From Congeria kusceri (lineage: Eukaryota > Mollusca > Bivalvia > Myida > Dreissenidae): a DNA stretch of 64,000 nucleotides. The notes beneath the pieces are model-generated. The model was not told where the DNA came from, did not search any database, and saw only the letters and a program-made list of their open reading frames with translations. Both the position numbers and the translations under genes were made by a program. The stretch's first letter is position 1, and each line of letters begins with the position of its first letter. This document shows positions 24,069-35,357 of the stretch, piece after piece. The DNA is taken from the NCBI GenBank assembly GCA_027627225.1, contig CM051028.1, positions 15,967,201 to 16,031,200 of the forward strand, read 5' to 3'.

Positions 24069-25287
24069 ATGGCCATAAGTGTTATTTGGCGGTGTTTTGG
24101 CATTATTTTGGAAAGCCAAGTACTTTATGGTAGGTAAACATAGTTATAAATGTATTTGGAATAATGCACACGCATTGTGATGTTATAATTTACCAAAAGC
24201 AGTAATATACTACAGTACTTTTTTACGGAAGGTTTAATGAAGTTTACTTTTTCAGTGTTGACAGGGGCATCACTTTCTACAGAATTCGGCATATTAACAG
24301 TGCGTCAACCGTCATTCCTTGGAAGGAACATCAAGCTACGGATTATACCTTTGCATGAAGTGGCTGGCATGCAATTGGAGAACTTGAAATGGGAAGTAAT
24401 GCTTAAAAATAATGATTAATATTGTGGAAGCCGATGTCCAGTTTAGGCAATACAGTTTGGAAATGGCAATCTACATGGAACTGATAAGAGTAGATCGCGA
24501 ATTAAATAATGCTCAAGTAAAGGTCGGTTTTCAAAAACATGTGTCAAATATAATTAGGTTGGAACTTAAGGGTATGTATATGTTATATTGGATTGCTTTT
24601 ATATTAATGTGCTGAGTAAATTGCCTGTTAGTTTATATTTTATATTCCAGTTTTGATCATAAGATACTGTTATATAGTATACCTTTCGAGGTTTTGCATC
24701 TAGAATTTACAACTTCTGCATATATTGTTCAATAATTAATCGAGTTTCACAACCGCTTTAAAAGCTTTATTTATTACACGCCTTTTAGCGTTCGCGACGT
24801 TTACATTTAAACATATAATATTTGAGTATATGATTTGAAAAATAAAAACCACAACAAAACACGAGATTAATTAAATATCATTGGCCTTTGCGGAAAGGTC
24901 TATTGATAGCAAGAGTTCATTTTCGGGACAATGACAGTTTCAATAGACGTACACCATAGGCTGATGTATAGGCTTTACCTGGTAAACACCTTTTGGAAAC
25001 TTGGTTGCATTCATTTTCAGAGTTCACCAACGACTGTGGGCATTTACACGTATTGACCTTTCCCGTGCAAATAGGCAATACTGCCCAGGTAGCCTATTAC
25101 CCTAGCAACAGGGTTATGGAGAACCCTAATAGCTACTACCGAAAGTCAGAGTATACAGAAACCTGGGATGCAGATGAACTCAGATATGTACTTACCATCA
25201 TGAACTTCACAGGATCCGAAGGGCTTTTCTTGGAATGTCTTAGAAGCCGATATGTCCTTTCCACAAACGAAGTATACATTTTTACAG
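24069..25287 (+). pseudogene. Truncated, frameshifted paralogue of receptor exons 1-3
   Basis: Three plus-strand segments match the minus-strand receptor. Exon 1, 24069-24129, runs from ATG through 20 codons to TATG|GTAGGT. Exon 2, 24256-24571, has acceptor ctttttcag and donor AAGG|GTATGT. Exon 3, 25021-25287, has acceptor cattttcag and donor ACAG|GTACAA. Splice sites and phase 1 are kept. Exon 2 is 316 bp against 315 in the parent, so after MLKNND the frame hits TGA/TAA-type stops and homology resumes one frame over at INIVEADVQF. Exon 3 lacks 39 bp, in frame, covering WIRRTIENVDVSQ of the parent. No homologue of exons 4-13 follows. It sits in the centre of the inverted repeat, facing away from the parent. 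Confidence 0.85.
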
Positions 25288-26180
25288 GTACAATGATGCT
25301 TACACTGTTAAAAGGCCTAGTTTAACGAATGTCTGGCCTATCAATAGGGTATTCCACTCTGTGAATTGGTCCACCATAAAATCTCTTATCATTATCAGCA
25401 ATCTTTTCTCTCAGTTGACTGTGCAATGACTAAGTGCACTGTTTCCTCTGCAGCAGAGTGTCCGCAGTCAGTAGTCTGTTTGATTGTTATTTCACTATAA
25501 TCGATTGTAACCGATTACAAATATGGTTAAACCGGATTCACGGGCTCACGGTTGTTCCGTTAATCCAGTCTAATTGTGCTAATTATAGTTCGTGATTGTT
25601 TGTTATGGTTTTAGCATGTTTAAAGGTATGTGTCTTTTTGTATTTATTGTGGTCAAATTCAAATAAATTCACACACATACAAATCTTGCAGCTCATTGTC
25701 CTTCATTTTAGTTCTTTCTTAGATAGTAGATATGTCAATTTGTCAATGCTAAAATTTGTATAGGTTTTTAACTGGCTGATAAATTTGTGCAGGAGACTGT
25801 TTGTAACACTAGTCATCTCCTAAAATTGAAAATTATAAATATTATAAATGTATCGTAATACATACACAGTAATTTATAAAATTAGTAAATACCAGAGTCA
25901 CAAGTTTTGCAACACTGCATATTTTATAGAACAAACTCGCGAAAAATAAAAACGCGAAAATGCATTTTTTCCAATTTTCGCAAAATGTGCATGACTCGAA
26001 AATTACCGGATATACGGCTATGTCAACGCAAAAAGTGATATCCTTCAGCAATTTCAATGTAATTATGTTAAATTAATCAGCAATATAAAGATGTATACAA
26101 TAAATACCATACGAATAATTTACAACATTATGATAAGTTTGAAATAAAAAAAAACAATAAGGAAAAATACTGGCAAAAAA
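25288..26180. other. Rest of the inverted-repeat centre; no gene seen
   Basis: AT-rich sequence with no further receptor exons and no recognisable element. Confidence 0.5.
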
Positions 26181-26182
26181 AA

Positions 26183-26272
26183 CACCAGAGTGGGCATCGA
26201 ACTCACGAGGACGGAGTCGTAAGAGCAAATGACAGTAGAAAGCGCTGTAACCACCTGCGCTATTCTGACTTA
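26183..26272 (-). repeat. tRNA-derived SINE-like sequence at the inner edge of the right arm
   Basis: The minus strand reads gcgcaggtggttacagcgct (A-box-like) and, about 40 bases on, gagttcgatgcccac (B-box-like). It ends within a few bases of where homology to the left arm begins (26270), and the left arm has no equivalent next to its inner edge. Confidence 0.5.
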
Positions 26273-28097
26273 CTCAATTACTGTTATTATTATGTTATTA
26301 TCTCTTGTTGTGTGTTTAGTAACATATGTTGCTGTCATTACATTGTGCAGATACAATAAAATATTATTATTTGTTATGCTTAACTAAATACTTTGTAACA
26401 ATCAGGCAATGCCATATTCAGATATTAATTACACATAAAGAGCGTTTTGTACCAAAGCTCTGCGTTTTAGAAAAATGAACAAGAATACGTTGCTATACGT
26501 TCTGTTGAAAAACATTCGTGTACTTGAAAAGTAGACCTTGCAACATTTACTTCACACTGGTTAACACTTTCTCATTATCAGTCAAGAAAGAGCATACTCA
26601 GTTTTGCAAAATACAATTGTAATTTATTTTCTAGATTATGTCCTTGGCAGAATGACCGTGCACAAGACACCAATTATGAATATATGTGGTGTTACTTTAA
26701 ATAACACAAGAATGGGCATTACTTTCCTCTTCTAAATTGTTCACCAAGCCTCTTAGATTGTGGTTTACAGGCTAGGTCGAACAACATTGTGACTTGCGGG
26801 TTCTATTAATACTCACGTGCATTCTTAGCTTTTCTGTTAACGTTTAAATTAATTGATATTTAATGCAACCTTCAGCAACAAATCTATAGCGCGGTTTGAC
26901 TTTTAACAAACACAATTACACGTATTGCAATATTTATGCGCAATGAATTTAAATATTTCGTCGTATCCATCGTATTTTAGTTAATAAACAATGTCCAATA
27001 ATTCCGCTTCATCCTTTTCAATGCATGTGGATGGGGCGTTTTAAGCATATTTACATAAATTTGTCTTTAGTCAACACTAAACTGATATTTGTATGTATAA
27101 CAATAAGTCAGGACCAATACATAACATTTTTTTGACAGAATTTGCTCTTAAATAATCATCATGAAGTTATTTTTCTTTTAATTAGTTATTTGTGCCTGAC
27201 CAGTTTGTTAGTTAATCCGTGTATTGTATTTTGGGTTAATATAGGAATCCCATACACATGCATTACTGTTTACAGATTGTTGTCGGTAGTGATCTTCCTG
27301 AAGGCATTCATTCATTCAGCGACAGCGTCGCTTTACATATTGGAAATTTCTTTAAAAAGATATTCTGCGTCCATGATAATTTTGATAGTAAGAAATGTAA
27401 AATGAAATTACATAAATAAATTTAAAAATGACAATGTAATTCTTGGTTAATTTTTCCTTTACAATTCACTCATCCGTCGCTTGTTGTCTAGCGAACGGCA
27501 CATAAATACTCACATACTAAATCATATTATACTACTCCTAACATGTCATTGTAAGTTTTTACGTTATTAAACTTATTCTAACATATCATACTATATTTTT
27601 ACGTTACTTTGTTTTTTTTAGACATGAGCAATCATGAAATGGGTGTCCTCTTCAATTTCCCAAGTATACTAATACAATCAGAAGATTAGTCGACAGAAAA
27701 AGAGCAACACACAAATTAATGCGTACACGGTATATAAGTAAAGGAAATGAGTATCGGTACATTCACGGCAATGCACTTTATTAATAGCAAGTACATTTTT
27801 TCCGAAGAATTCACTCGCATTCAAATGTATTAACATTGCAAACTATCTCGTTGTATTGTTAAGAATATGTCAACAATGGACTCTAACTACAGGCGATGTA
27901 GCACGATTACTCAACATAATTTTGTCAAGTTACTTGCTCTTCAACTGCATATACACGTATAGTTTATAGCTTAGAAAGACTAACCTGACACTGACCGTGA
28001 AGTCCACGACAACATTATTTACGAGTATCAGCTCAATATGCCCTAGCAATATACGCCGTTAATGATGTGGTCGCATTGTCTAGACGCACGTGTTCTT
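26270..28097 (+). repeat. Right arm of a large inverted repeat
   Basis: Inverted counterpart of 21981-23685, slightly longer because of insertions, including about 60 bases near 26370-26430 and about 30 near 27237-27270. Divergence from the left arm is clearly greater than between direct-repeat copies A and B, so it is older. Confidence 0.93.
27276..27419 (+). CDS. Possible 48-codon terminal exon in the right arm
   Basis: Counterpart of 22655-22798. Acceptor tactgtttacag, then IVVGSDLPEGIHSFSDSVAL and on to TAA at 27417. It has the same length and stop as the left-arm copy, with several amino-acid changes (V/L, E/G, G/C, I/K). No function recognised. Confidence 0.3.
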   Translation: MVVGSDLPEGIHSFSDSVALHIGNFFKKIFCVHDNFDSKKCKMKLHK

Positions 28098-29135
28098 TAT
28101 ATCTTCATGCGCCTATTGTGTAAGACTATAGAATTGGCGCTCGAAAGACATTTACTCTATACATTTACAAGGTTTAAAAATGGCAAATTTAGTGCTTTCT
28201 AAGATGTCAATTACATTAAAAATATTTCAATAGCATTGCATTTATATGAAAACGAATTAATTTCATGCGAACTGCGTTATATATTTGCTTGATTTTGCAT
28301 CAGTATTCATAGCTTGATACGAATTCATCCTACATAGTTTTGAAATGTTGCATCCTTTCTTTTATGGCCAGTGTAGTTCGCATATTTTCTAATTATCCAA
28401 ATCAATGTTAGGCTTTCCGTCATTGTAGCCATTAAATTTGGTTCAACAACACCATATGTGAACAAGACAACATATTGATTGAACAAGATGAATTGTCTTT
28501 AGACATGATAAGACAGCATTTGCACTAGACATAATAACATTCGTTTACAACAAATTAGCTTGAAAATAATATTACATGACACGTTTTTGGGGCATAATAA
28601 AATATTACCCTTACATAAATAAACGCTATCTAAACAAATCGAGGACCGGACATAATAACATATGCGGCGAAAAACAAATTAGTATTCGACAAACACGACG
28701 AACAAGTTGTTGAAATAAATAGCATGGTGAATGGAAATATGAAGAAAACGCAATTTGAAATTAATTACAAGGAACCATGGACTATTTTTACATACAAAGC
28801 CGTCAACAACAATAATTTATATATGAATAAACCACATTGTGGATGATAACAACGAAACAAGTCAATTAATGACGTTTACGTGTTTTTCTAGCCATATCAT
28901 AATGAGCTTCACCTTGCATCCTTTCTTATTATTGTGCTGCCTTTTATGCATTTCGTTGGCAACATGTGGTTTTCGTGGAATTTCACGTTTTATGTTCTTA
29001 CTTGTGTTGATATTAAAACGTAAAATCTTACTGGAATGTATTTGTGATTTTCCCATATACCACATTGAAACCAAACTTACGTTTCCATAATTGAAAGTTG
29101 AACTTGTATTTTTAACGCGCATAAAGTGTTCGATT
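28098..29135. other. No gene seen
   Basis: AT-rich DNA with short open frames in overlapping antisense pairs and no exon signature or defined repeat. Confidence 0.5.
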
Positions 29136-29138
29136 TTT

Positions 29139-29862
29139 AGCTCGACTTTTCGAAGAAAAAGTAGAGTCATTGTCGTCGCTCTGTCGACTGCGTTAGTGTT
29201 AGTAAAATTTTTTGGTTAAGTTTTTTGGTTCAGTTTTATGTCAGAGTCCATTTCTCAAAAACTATCAAAGGTATCCATTTGAAACTTTCAATACTTGTTC
29301 ACTATCAACAGGGAAATTCATTACAACAAGGCAGGTAACCCTGTGTTTTTTACTTCCAGAGTAATCTGCCCTTGGTTGTACTTATAAATGTCAAAATTTG
29401 GAATTTTATATAAAATTTCTCAATAACTATCAAAGACATTAAATTGAAACTCAAGATAATTGTATTGACTTGAAACTCCAAAGTATTTGATCACAGTGAA
29501 GAATTTATTATGTAGACAAGAGTAGGTAACTCTATCAAGGATTTCGTTTGAGTTACTGGCCTTTGTCAATTTAGAATTTTAGCTTTAGGTCAAATTTCAC
29601 ACTAACTATAAGAGGTGTTGACTTAAAACTCAAAATACTGGATCACAGTCATGAACCCAATCTTTAGACAAGATGAGATTACTATATCAAGGATTTTGGT
29701 GGAGTTGTTGCCCGTTTTCAACTTAGAAGTTTAGCTTTAGGACAAATTTCTTATGATCTATAAGATGCATTGACTTGAAATTCAACACACTTCATCACAG
29801 TGATAAACCCATTCTACTAATAATAAAAGGCCACAATACTATCAAATTCGAGAAAGTCGAGC
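29139..29862 (+). repeat. Dispersed repeat with GCTCGACTTT inverted ends
   Basis: It begins gctcgacttttcgaagaaa and ends tcgagaaagtcgagc, so the termini are short inverted repeats. The interior has three diverged tandem units (tttctcaataactatcaaag.., ttgaaactc.., caaggatttcg..). The same terminal motif ends the repeats at 43948 and 45547. Confidence 0.55.
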
Positions 29863-30960
29863 GTCCAGAATCTGTAGGCGCTGCTCTTGTGTGACACCTT
29901 TTCATTGCGACGATCGTCTTTCTACGCTGGTAGCGCTTTGATTATAAGTATAAATCGTTTGCATGCACTACATCATATGTACAAATATGAAAGTAAAATC
30001 AATTGCACAAAATCCCTTTTTTTTTCTCCATTTTTAACAATACTATTACTCTCATCCCTGGTCACTGTTATGTCACATCCTTTTAGAGCATCTTGGACAA
30101 AATAATGTTCATCTCATCACTTTAATTATTATTATTCACGTGATGTATTTTATGTATATGTATGTGTTCCTAAACAAGACATTTACCTGTCATTAATTAT
30201 ATTCGTGGCGACTGTTTAATATATCGACTCACACATGGTTGTATGACCAATTTAGTATGCGTTCCCTTAAAATATGTATTATTTGGACCACATAATCTAC
30301 TTTGACAGCACGTATTGTTCATCGATTCTATATGATACCCGTCTCGTAACAAAACCCTTTTTAACCCCTTTAACCCGTTTCCGGAGTTGTTGCCACGGTA
30401 ATATTCATGTGTTTTGTTTTATGTTCACCAAAGCACATGTATCTACTGTAAAACATCTTGTACTCAGTTTGCATTACTCGGGATTTAGTGTACAAATCTC
30501 ATGATTTAGTGTACATTTCTTAGGACCATATGTATATTTCTCATGTTGCTATCTACCGACATGAACATCTTTGTTGAATTAGTGTGTCACGTTCGCCTGC
30601 ATTTACTGCGGTCCCGTCCGACCACGAGTGAGATCTTTGTCGACATCCTTCTAGGTGTTCTCTAGTCATTGGTGATTCTATTGTCCGACCCGCCATGTTG
30701 CTGTACTTTTGAAAATGTTCTGCAAACGACCATTTCAGGGTTTCGTACTGAAGTATAATCTGGAAAACCGTCAATGTACAGTTGAAAAACATGTTAAAAT
30801 AACACAATGATTAAGGTCTTAAAACTAAATATAAACGCACTTGCACGTAGCTTCTCTTCACAGACGTTCCAAACATTGAAAAGAAATTGCAAATGACTAC
30901 GTGTACAGTGTTATAATTATATGCATTGGTTTCGTCTATATTTACATTAAATAGACATCG
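29863..30960. other. No gene seen
   Basis: Ordinary AT-rich sequence. The open frames here are short and unsupported. Confidence 0.5.
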
Positions 30961-30989
30961 AAGTTTCCCTCGAAAGCACACCCACAAAA

Positions 30990-31022
30990 TTATACACACA
31001 CACACGAACGCACGTACGCACG

Positions 31023-31065
<43 letters not shown>

Positions 31066-31330
31066 TGGTTTATATTACACAGCGAGGTACCGTATGTGTA
31101 CCTACGTACTGAGGTCTATACTTTCTAGATAAAGTATAATTACAACTATAGGCAAAACGGTTATTAAATGATTCCGGCATCGCATTGCCGGGTTAAAAAT
31201 AGACAAAAAAGCTTGATTAGCAAACCTGTACTGCACATAGGCATTGAGGTACATACCTCGGAAAGACGAACACACACACACACACACACATGTATACGCT
31301 TCTTTAATAACTGAGGTACATACATGTATG
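30990..31330 (+). repeat. (ACGC)n(AC)n microsatellites with GAGGTAC-type flanks
   Basis: acgc/ac runs lie at about 31006-31062 and a second ac run at about 31269-31291, with gaggtac and tacctcgg motifs in between. This parallels the array at 5850-6020. Confidence 0.75.
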
Positions 31331-32190
31331 CAACACCTCACGTATTTCTTTCGCAAATGTTTAAAGCAAACCCTTTAAGTCTCATTCTTAATTTCAAACA
31401 AAAATGCCACACTTTTAATGTTGATTAATAAACAGTATTCGGTAATAAAAGAAGCAAAATATTATTTGATTTATTGTTTGTAGTTAAAATATTTCAGATG
31501 GGGTTCATAGTAATACATCAAGCACGAAAAACACTGGACAGCAACTTTGTTAATGATAGTCTTTATATTTATTTTTACCGTTTGGAATGATAGTGATTTG
31601 CCCCCATCTAGCAGTAATAATACATTTTGTGCAAAGCTTATGCAATGCGCATTTAAACAATCATAGAAATTCTGACAATGTCTGTAACAGTAAACTTGGC
31701 AAGTATAAAGGAAATCAATACTTTGACGTACAACTTTTAAATCTTTCGTGAAACATTTGACTTTAGATAACATTTATATTATATGCATATATGTCATGAT
31801 GACTATAACTGTATGGCTTCTTTTGCATTTATACTTCGTAATTGTTTATTTTAACATACATCTTGTACTAAGACATTTATTAAGCTTGCCACGTCCAACT
31901 TTTTGTATTTTATACTACTGTTTCCCCATGTGTTCATGCTGCATGAATATGAGTGAATAAAGGTTGACTTGACTTGACTTGGATTTTATTCAAGCAACTT
32001 GTTGACAAAGGAAAAAGTCTGCATTGCAAAATTTTCCCTAAATAAATTTAGGTTTGTCCCCGAATTAAAAAAGACACATATTAAAATATTGCATATTGCC
32101 ACTTTTCATAAATAGATTTATCTAGTAGCAATAATATGTTGGTGAAATCGTTAAGAAAAAAAAAAATACCATGAAAAAAAATATTTTTCG
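31331..32190. other. No gene seen
   Basis: AT-rich. It contains a small ttgacttgacttgac repeat at about 31963-31980 and nothing that looks coding. Confidence 0.5.
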
Positions 32191-32192
32191 AT

Positions 32193-32282
32193 ACACGGTT
32201 CCAGTTGGATTCGAACTCATGCCAACACAAATCGCGCACTTCAATGAGAATATAACAACCGCATGCGTATAGCAGTACTTCA
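32193..32282 (-). repeat. tRNA-derived SINE-like sequence
   Basis: The minus strand carries gagttcgaatccaact as a B box near 32205-32220, with a weak upstream A-box region. The stems are degenerate. Confidence 0.35.
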
Positions 32283-32289
32283 TGTACAT

Positions 32290-33370
32290 TTCATTCATAA
32301 CGATTTTGCTACTACAGCTGATCATTTTATAAATACGTATTAAAAGATAATTTTATTTTTGAAAATATAATACCATATTAGCCGTCGATATGTATCGTCA
32401 CTCGAGCCGAACCATACAGTTTATTGCAGACTGCGAGTAGATTTTCCACCTTCTTTGCGGTGTGAATTGAAAAACGTATCCATTCTATCTACATCATTGG
32501 CATCAAATCTAATGATTTGTCTTCGCTGTTCATTGATTCATTCACACTACATGTATAAATAGGACATAATATTAGATTTGTTAGCTCGAGTGGTTTAATG
32601 GCCAATCCTCAGAATGACAGAGTTGTTTACTGATCGATAAACAACGATAATGCGAAAAATATTTCGATTCTAACACGACACATTTTTACAATTATAATAA
32701 GAACTACCTTGTAGTATATTCCGCTCAGAATCAGGACTTCTTTTTGTGTTGATTATTGGTAGGTTTAAAACGATAATTTTGTTCGTTGTCTATAGAAAAA
32801 AAGCGGATATTATGTTAGAATACAAAATAAATAATGCATGTTTCATATTTAAAAATAAAACAAACAATAACATTCATCACATGAACAGTTTATTTACAGA
32901 AAATAACCCACCATATTAAATGCTGTTGAGGAACATACATGTTATTGTCATGTTTATTAATAAACATAATAGGTCAATACAGGACAAGGAACAATCAGAA
33001 AAAGTTTCACCCTTAACTAAACATAATCTAAAACGTTCATCAACACATTGGCGAAGTGTATGATACATACCACGGATTTGCCGTCATTCAAACAATCGTT
33101 TTTTAAGCTACTGTAACACGGTTCAAAAGAATACATTTCAATGCATTTCAGACTCTTATGTTCCTTTTCAAATGACCGTGTCACCTTTGTTTATAAGCGA
33201 TTTTGTATCAGATCAGCAAACTCAAGGACACCAGTTAAAATGACACAAGATTGATATGCAATGAACAGATACATTGAAGAACAAAATTCAAACTTATAAC
33301 GAACAGTAGTAAACATTGATACAAATTGGTGTAAACATACATGAAACAAGGCTTTGACAGTATTGCAAGC
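32290..33370. other. No gene seen
   Basis: AT-rich non-coding sequence with no structure that I could define. Confidence 0.5.
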
Positions 33371-33378
33371 AATACAGG

Positions 33379-34144
33379 AGTCCCCTACCGGTGAAAACCC
33401 CTATCAAATAAAGATTGTGCATTACCTTCATATTGCCCTTTATCTGTACATGTGTAATATTTCATAATCAAATCCAATGTCCATTTGTCACAGCAGTATT
33501 AAGATTTTTTTTATAACATTCACAAGACGTTTGACCTCTGGTGATAAAATGTTGCGCATACACCTCACATTGCTCTTCATGTGTATACCAAGTTTCATGA
33601 TTATATCTTATGTACTTTTCGAGTTATTGCAGTATTTAGTGTAATTCTATTTTTAGTAACAGTCACCTGACATTTGACCTCTGGAGAAATTAAGGGTCAT
33701 GCATAATCCTGTCATCACTTTTAATATGTATACCAAGTTTCGTGATCATATCATATGTACTTTTCGAGTTATTTCAGATTTTGCGGACGGACAGACAGAC
33801 GGACGGATGAACAGAGGAAGAGATTGACAGACAGACAAATGGCAAACCTATAGCCCAATGTGTACACCAAGTTTCATGATCATATCTTATGTACTTTTGA
33901 GTTATTACAATATTAAGTCTTGTTCTATTTTTAGTAACAGTGACAGTGACCTGACCTTTGACCTCTGATGAAAAACCAAAGGTCGTGCATAATCCTCACA
34001 TTGCCCTTTATAAGTATACCAAGTATCATCAAAGTATCTTCAGTACTTTTTGAGAAATCGCAGGATCCAGTTTTGCGGACGGACGGACAGACAGACAGAC
34101 ATGACGGACGGAAGGTAAACCTATAGTCACCTCTATAGGGGACT
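33379..34144 (+). mobile_element. Non-autonomous repeat with AGTCCCCTA inverted termini
   Basis: It starts agtccccta and ends taggggact. The interior consists of about three diverged units containing accaagtttcatgatcatat, gtacttttcgagttatt and gacatttgacctctgg, then a run of gacggacagacagac. This pattern is familiar from marine-invertebrate genomes, but I cannot place it in a superfamily. It has no open frame, and no target-site duplication could be settled. Confidence 0.6.
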
Positions 34145-34710
34145 AATAAAAAACATTGATGAAAAAAATCCAGCCATTTCATCCTCTAATTATGAAGCTC
34201 AGTTTTATTAACATGCTTGCAGAGAATAATTTGCAGGAAAAATAAGTAGGTCATTTAGTTTGCAAATGGTGGTTGCAGCCTACACAAAACCAGTGCAAAG
34301 CATATTTTTAAATCAATAAAAACAATCATCAAACAAAATACTCAAGCTAACCATATTGTCTAAAAGATGTAGTACCGACAAGAACAGTGAATTACATTTT
34401 ATATGCAACAGAACTCAAGTGTCAATAAAGCCAAACAAATTAATGTCAAGTATTCAGAAAGATTCAAGCAACAGGATTATGTGCTTGCAGTAGGAGTATA
34501 TGCTAACATATATTGAAGCATACCATGAAATGTAAATGTTTGGCATACTAAAATATTTATAATTAAATGAATAACTGTAAACATGCCGACATTAGACATT
34601 GAAGAAATAAACATTTTAAATCTATGATAGCAGATATGGACATGCAATAAGACACATTTTGCAAAATTATAATATAGAATATAGTACAAGATACATGATG
34701 ATCATAGACA
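34145..34710. other. Downstream of the SET/zinc-finger gene; probable 3' UTR and flank
   Basis: A minus-strand AATAAA lies at about 34205-34210, roughly 500 bases past the stop codon, and could be the polyadenylation signal. No further coding exon was recognised. Confidence 0.35.
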
Positions 34711-35357
34711 TTAAAAACACATGGTAAATCTATGACAGCACATATGTTCAAGCTCAATCAATGCTGTAGCAGTAATAGTATTAATACAATCATGTAATGG
34801 GCACACCTGACGATGCCGCCATAGATTTGATTTGGTGAAAAACGCTAAGCATGCTTCACATGGCAGATAATCTTCAACTGAACTGGCGTCGTGTTTCCTG
34901 GACCAGGTAACCAACACACCTTCTCCCTTTATCAAGACTTCACTGTTATGTTTGAAATCACCTGCATTTCTTAACCTCAGTAGTTCACACTTCCTTTCGT
35001 TTGATTTTAATGGCAAACTTTTAATTTTAACTACTTCAGGTTCATTCTTATGAGGTCCGAAATAATGTTTTGTTATATTGGTTGATTTAGTGTCACAAAA
35101 AAGACAAAAATGAGCTTTGTCCCAGACCCTTTTGTCCTTATTATTACTCGTGTTCACAGACACTTTCTTGTTTTCTTTTTCTTGATTTCTCTGGGCATTA
35201 TTTTCTACTGGTACTGACAAACTCGGAAATTGCTCAACAATGTCAGAAGCCTCTGAGTCTGATACAACGTCTGATTGATCATCTACACCTACAGACTCCA
35301 AATGAAAGTCAGGGTCAGCATCAGTGTCATCTGACATCAGTTCTTCAAAACTGTGGT
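34711..35357 (-). CDS. SET gene 3' exon: acidic region and two zinc-finger-like motifs
   Basis: It enters in phase 1 after ttttatttcag and reads DHSFEELMSDDTDADPDFH, then a long Asp/Glu/Ser-rich region. Then CLFCDTKSTNITKHYFGPH (C-x2-C-x9-H-x4-H) and, about 80 residues on, CEACLAFFTKSNLWRHRQVC (C-x2-C-x11-H-x4-C). It ends at a stop at 34711, about 30 residues past the second finger. CAG|GTGTGC inside the second finger looks like a donor but would destroy its last Cys. I have an unverified impression that the LPC..C..FF...LWRH...C pattern occurs in uncharacterised fish and mollusc proteins. Confidence 0.75.

Noticed and set aside
30811..31132. Open frames of repeating Cys-Val or His-Thr
   Set aside because: Translation of the ac microsatellite, not a gene.
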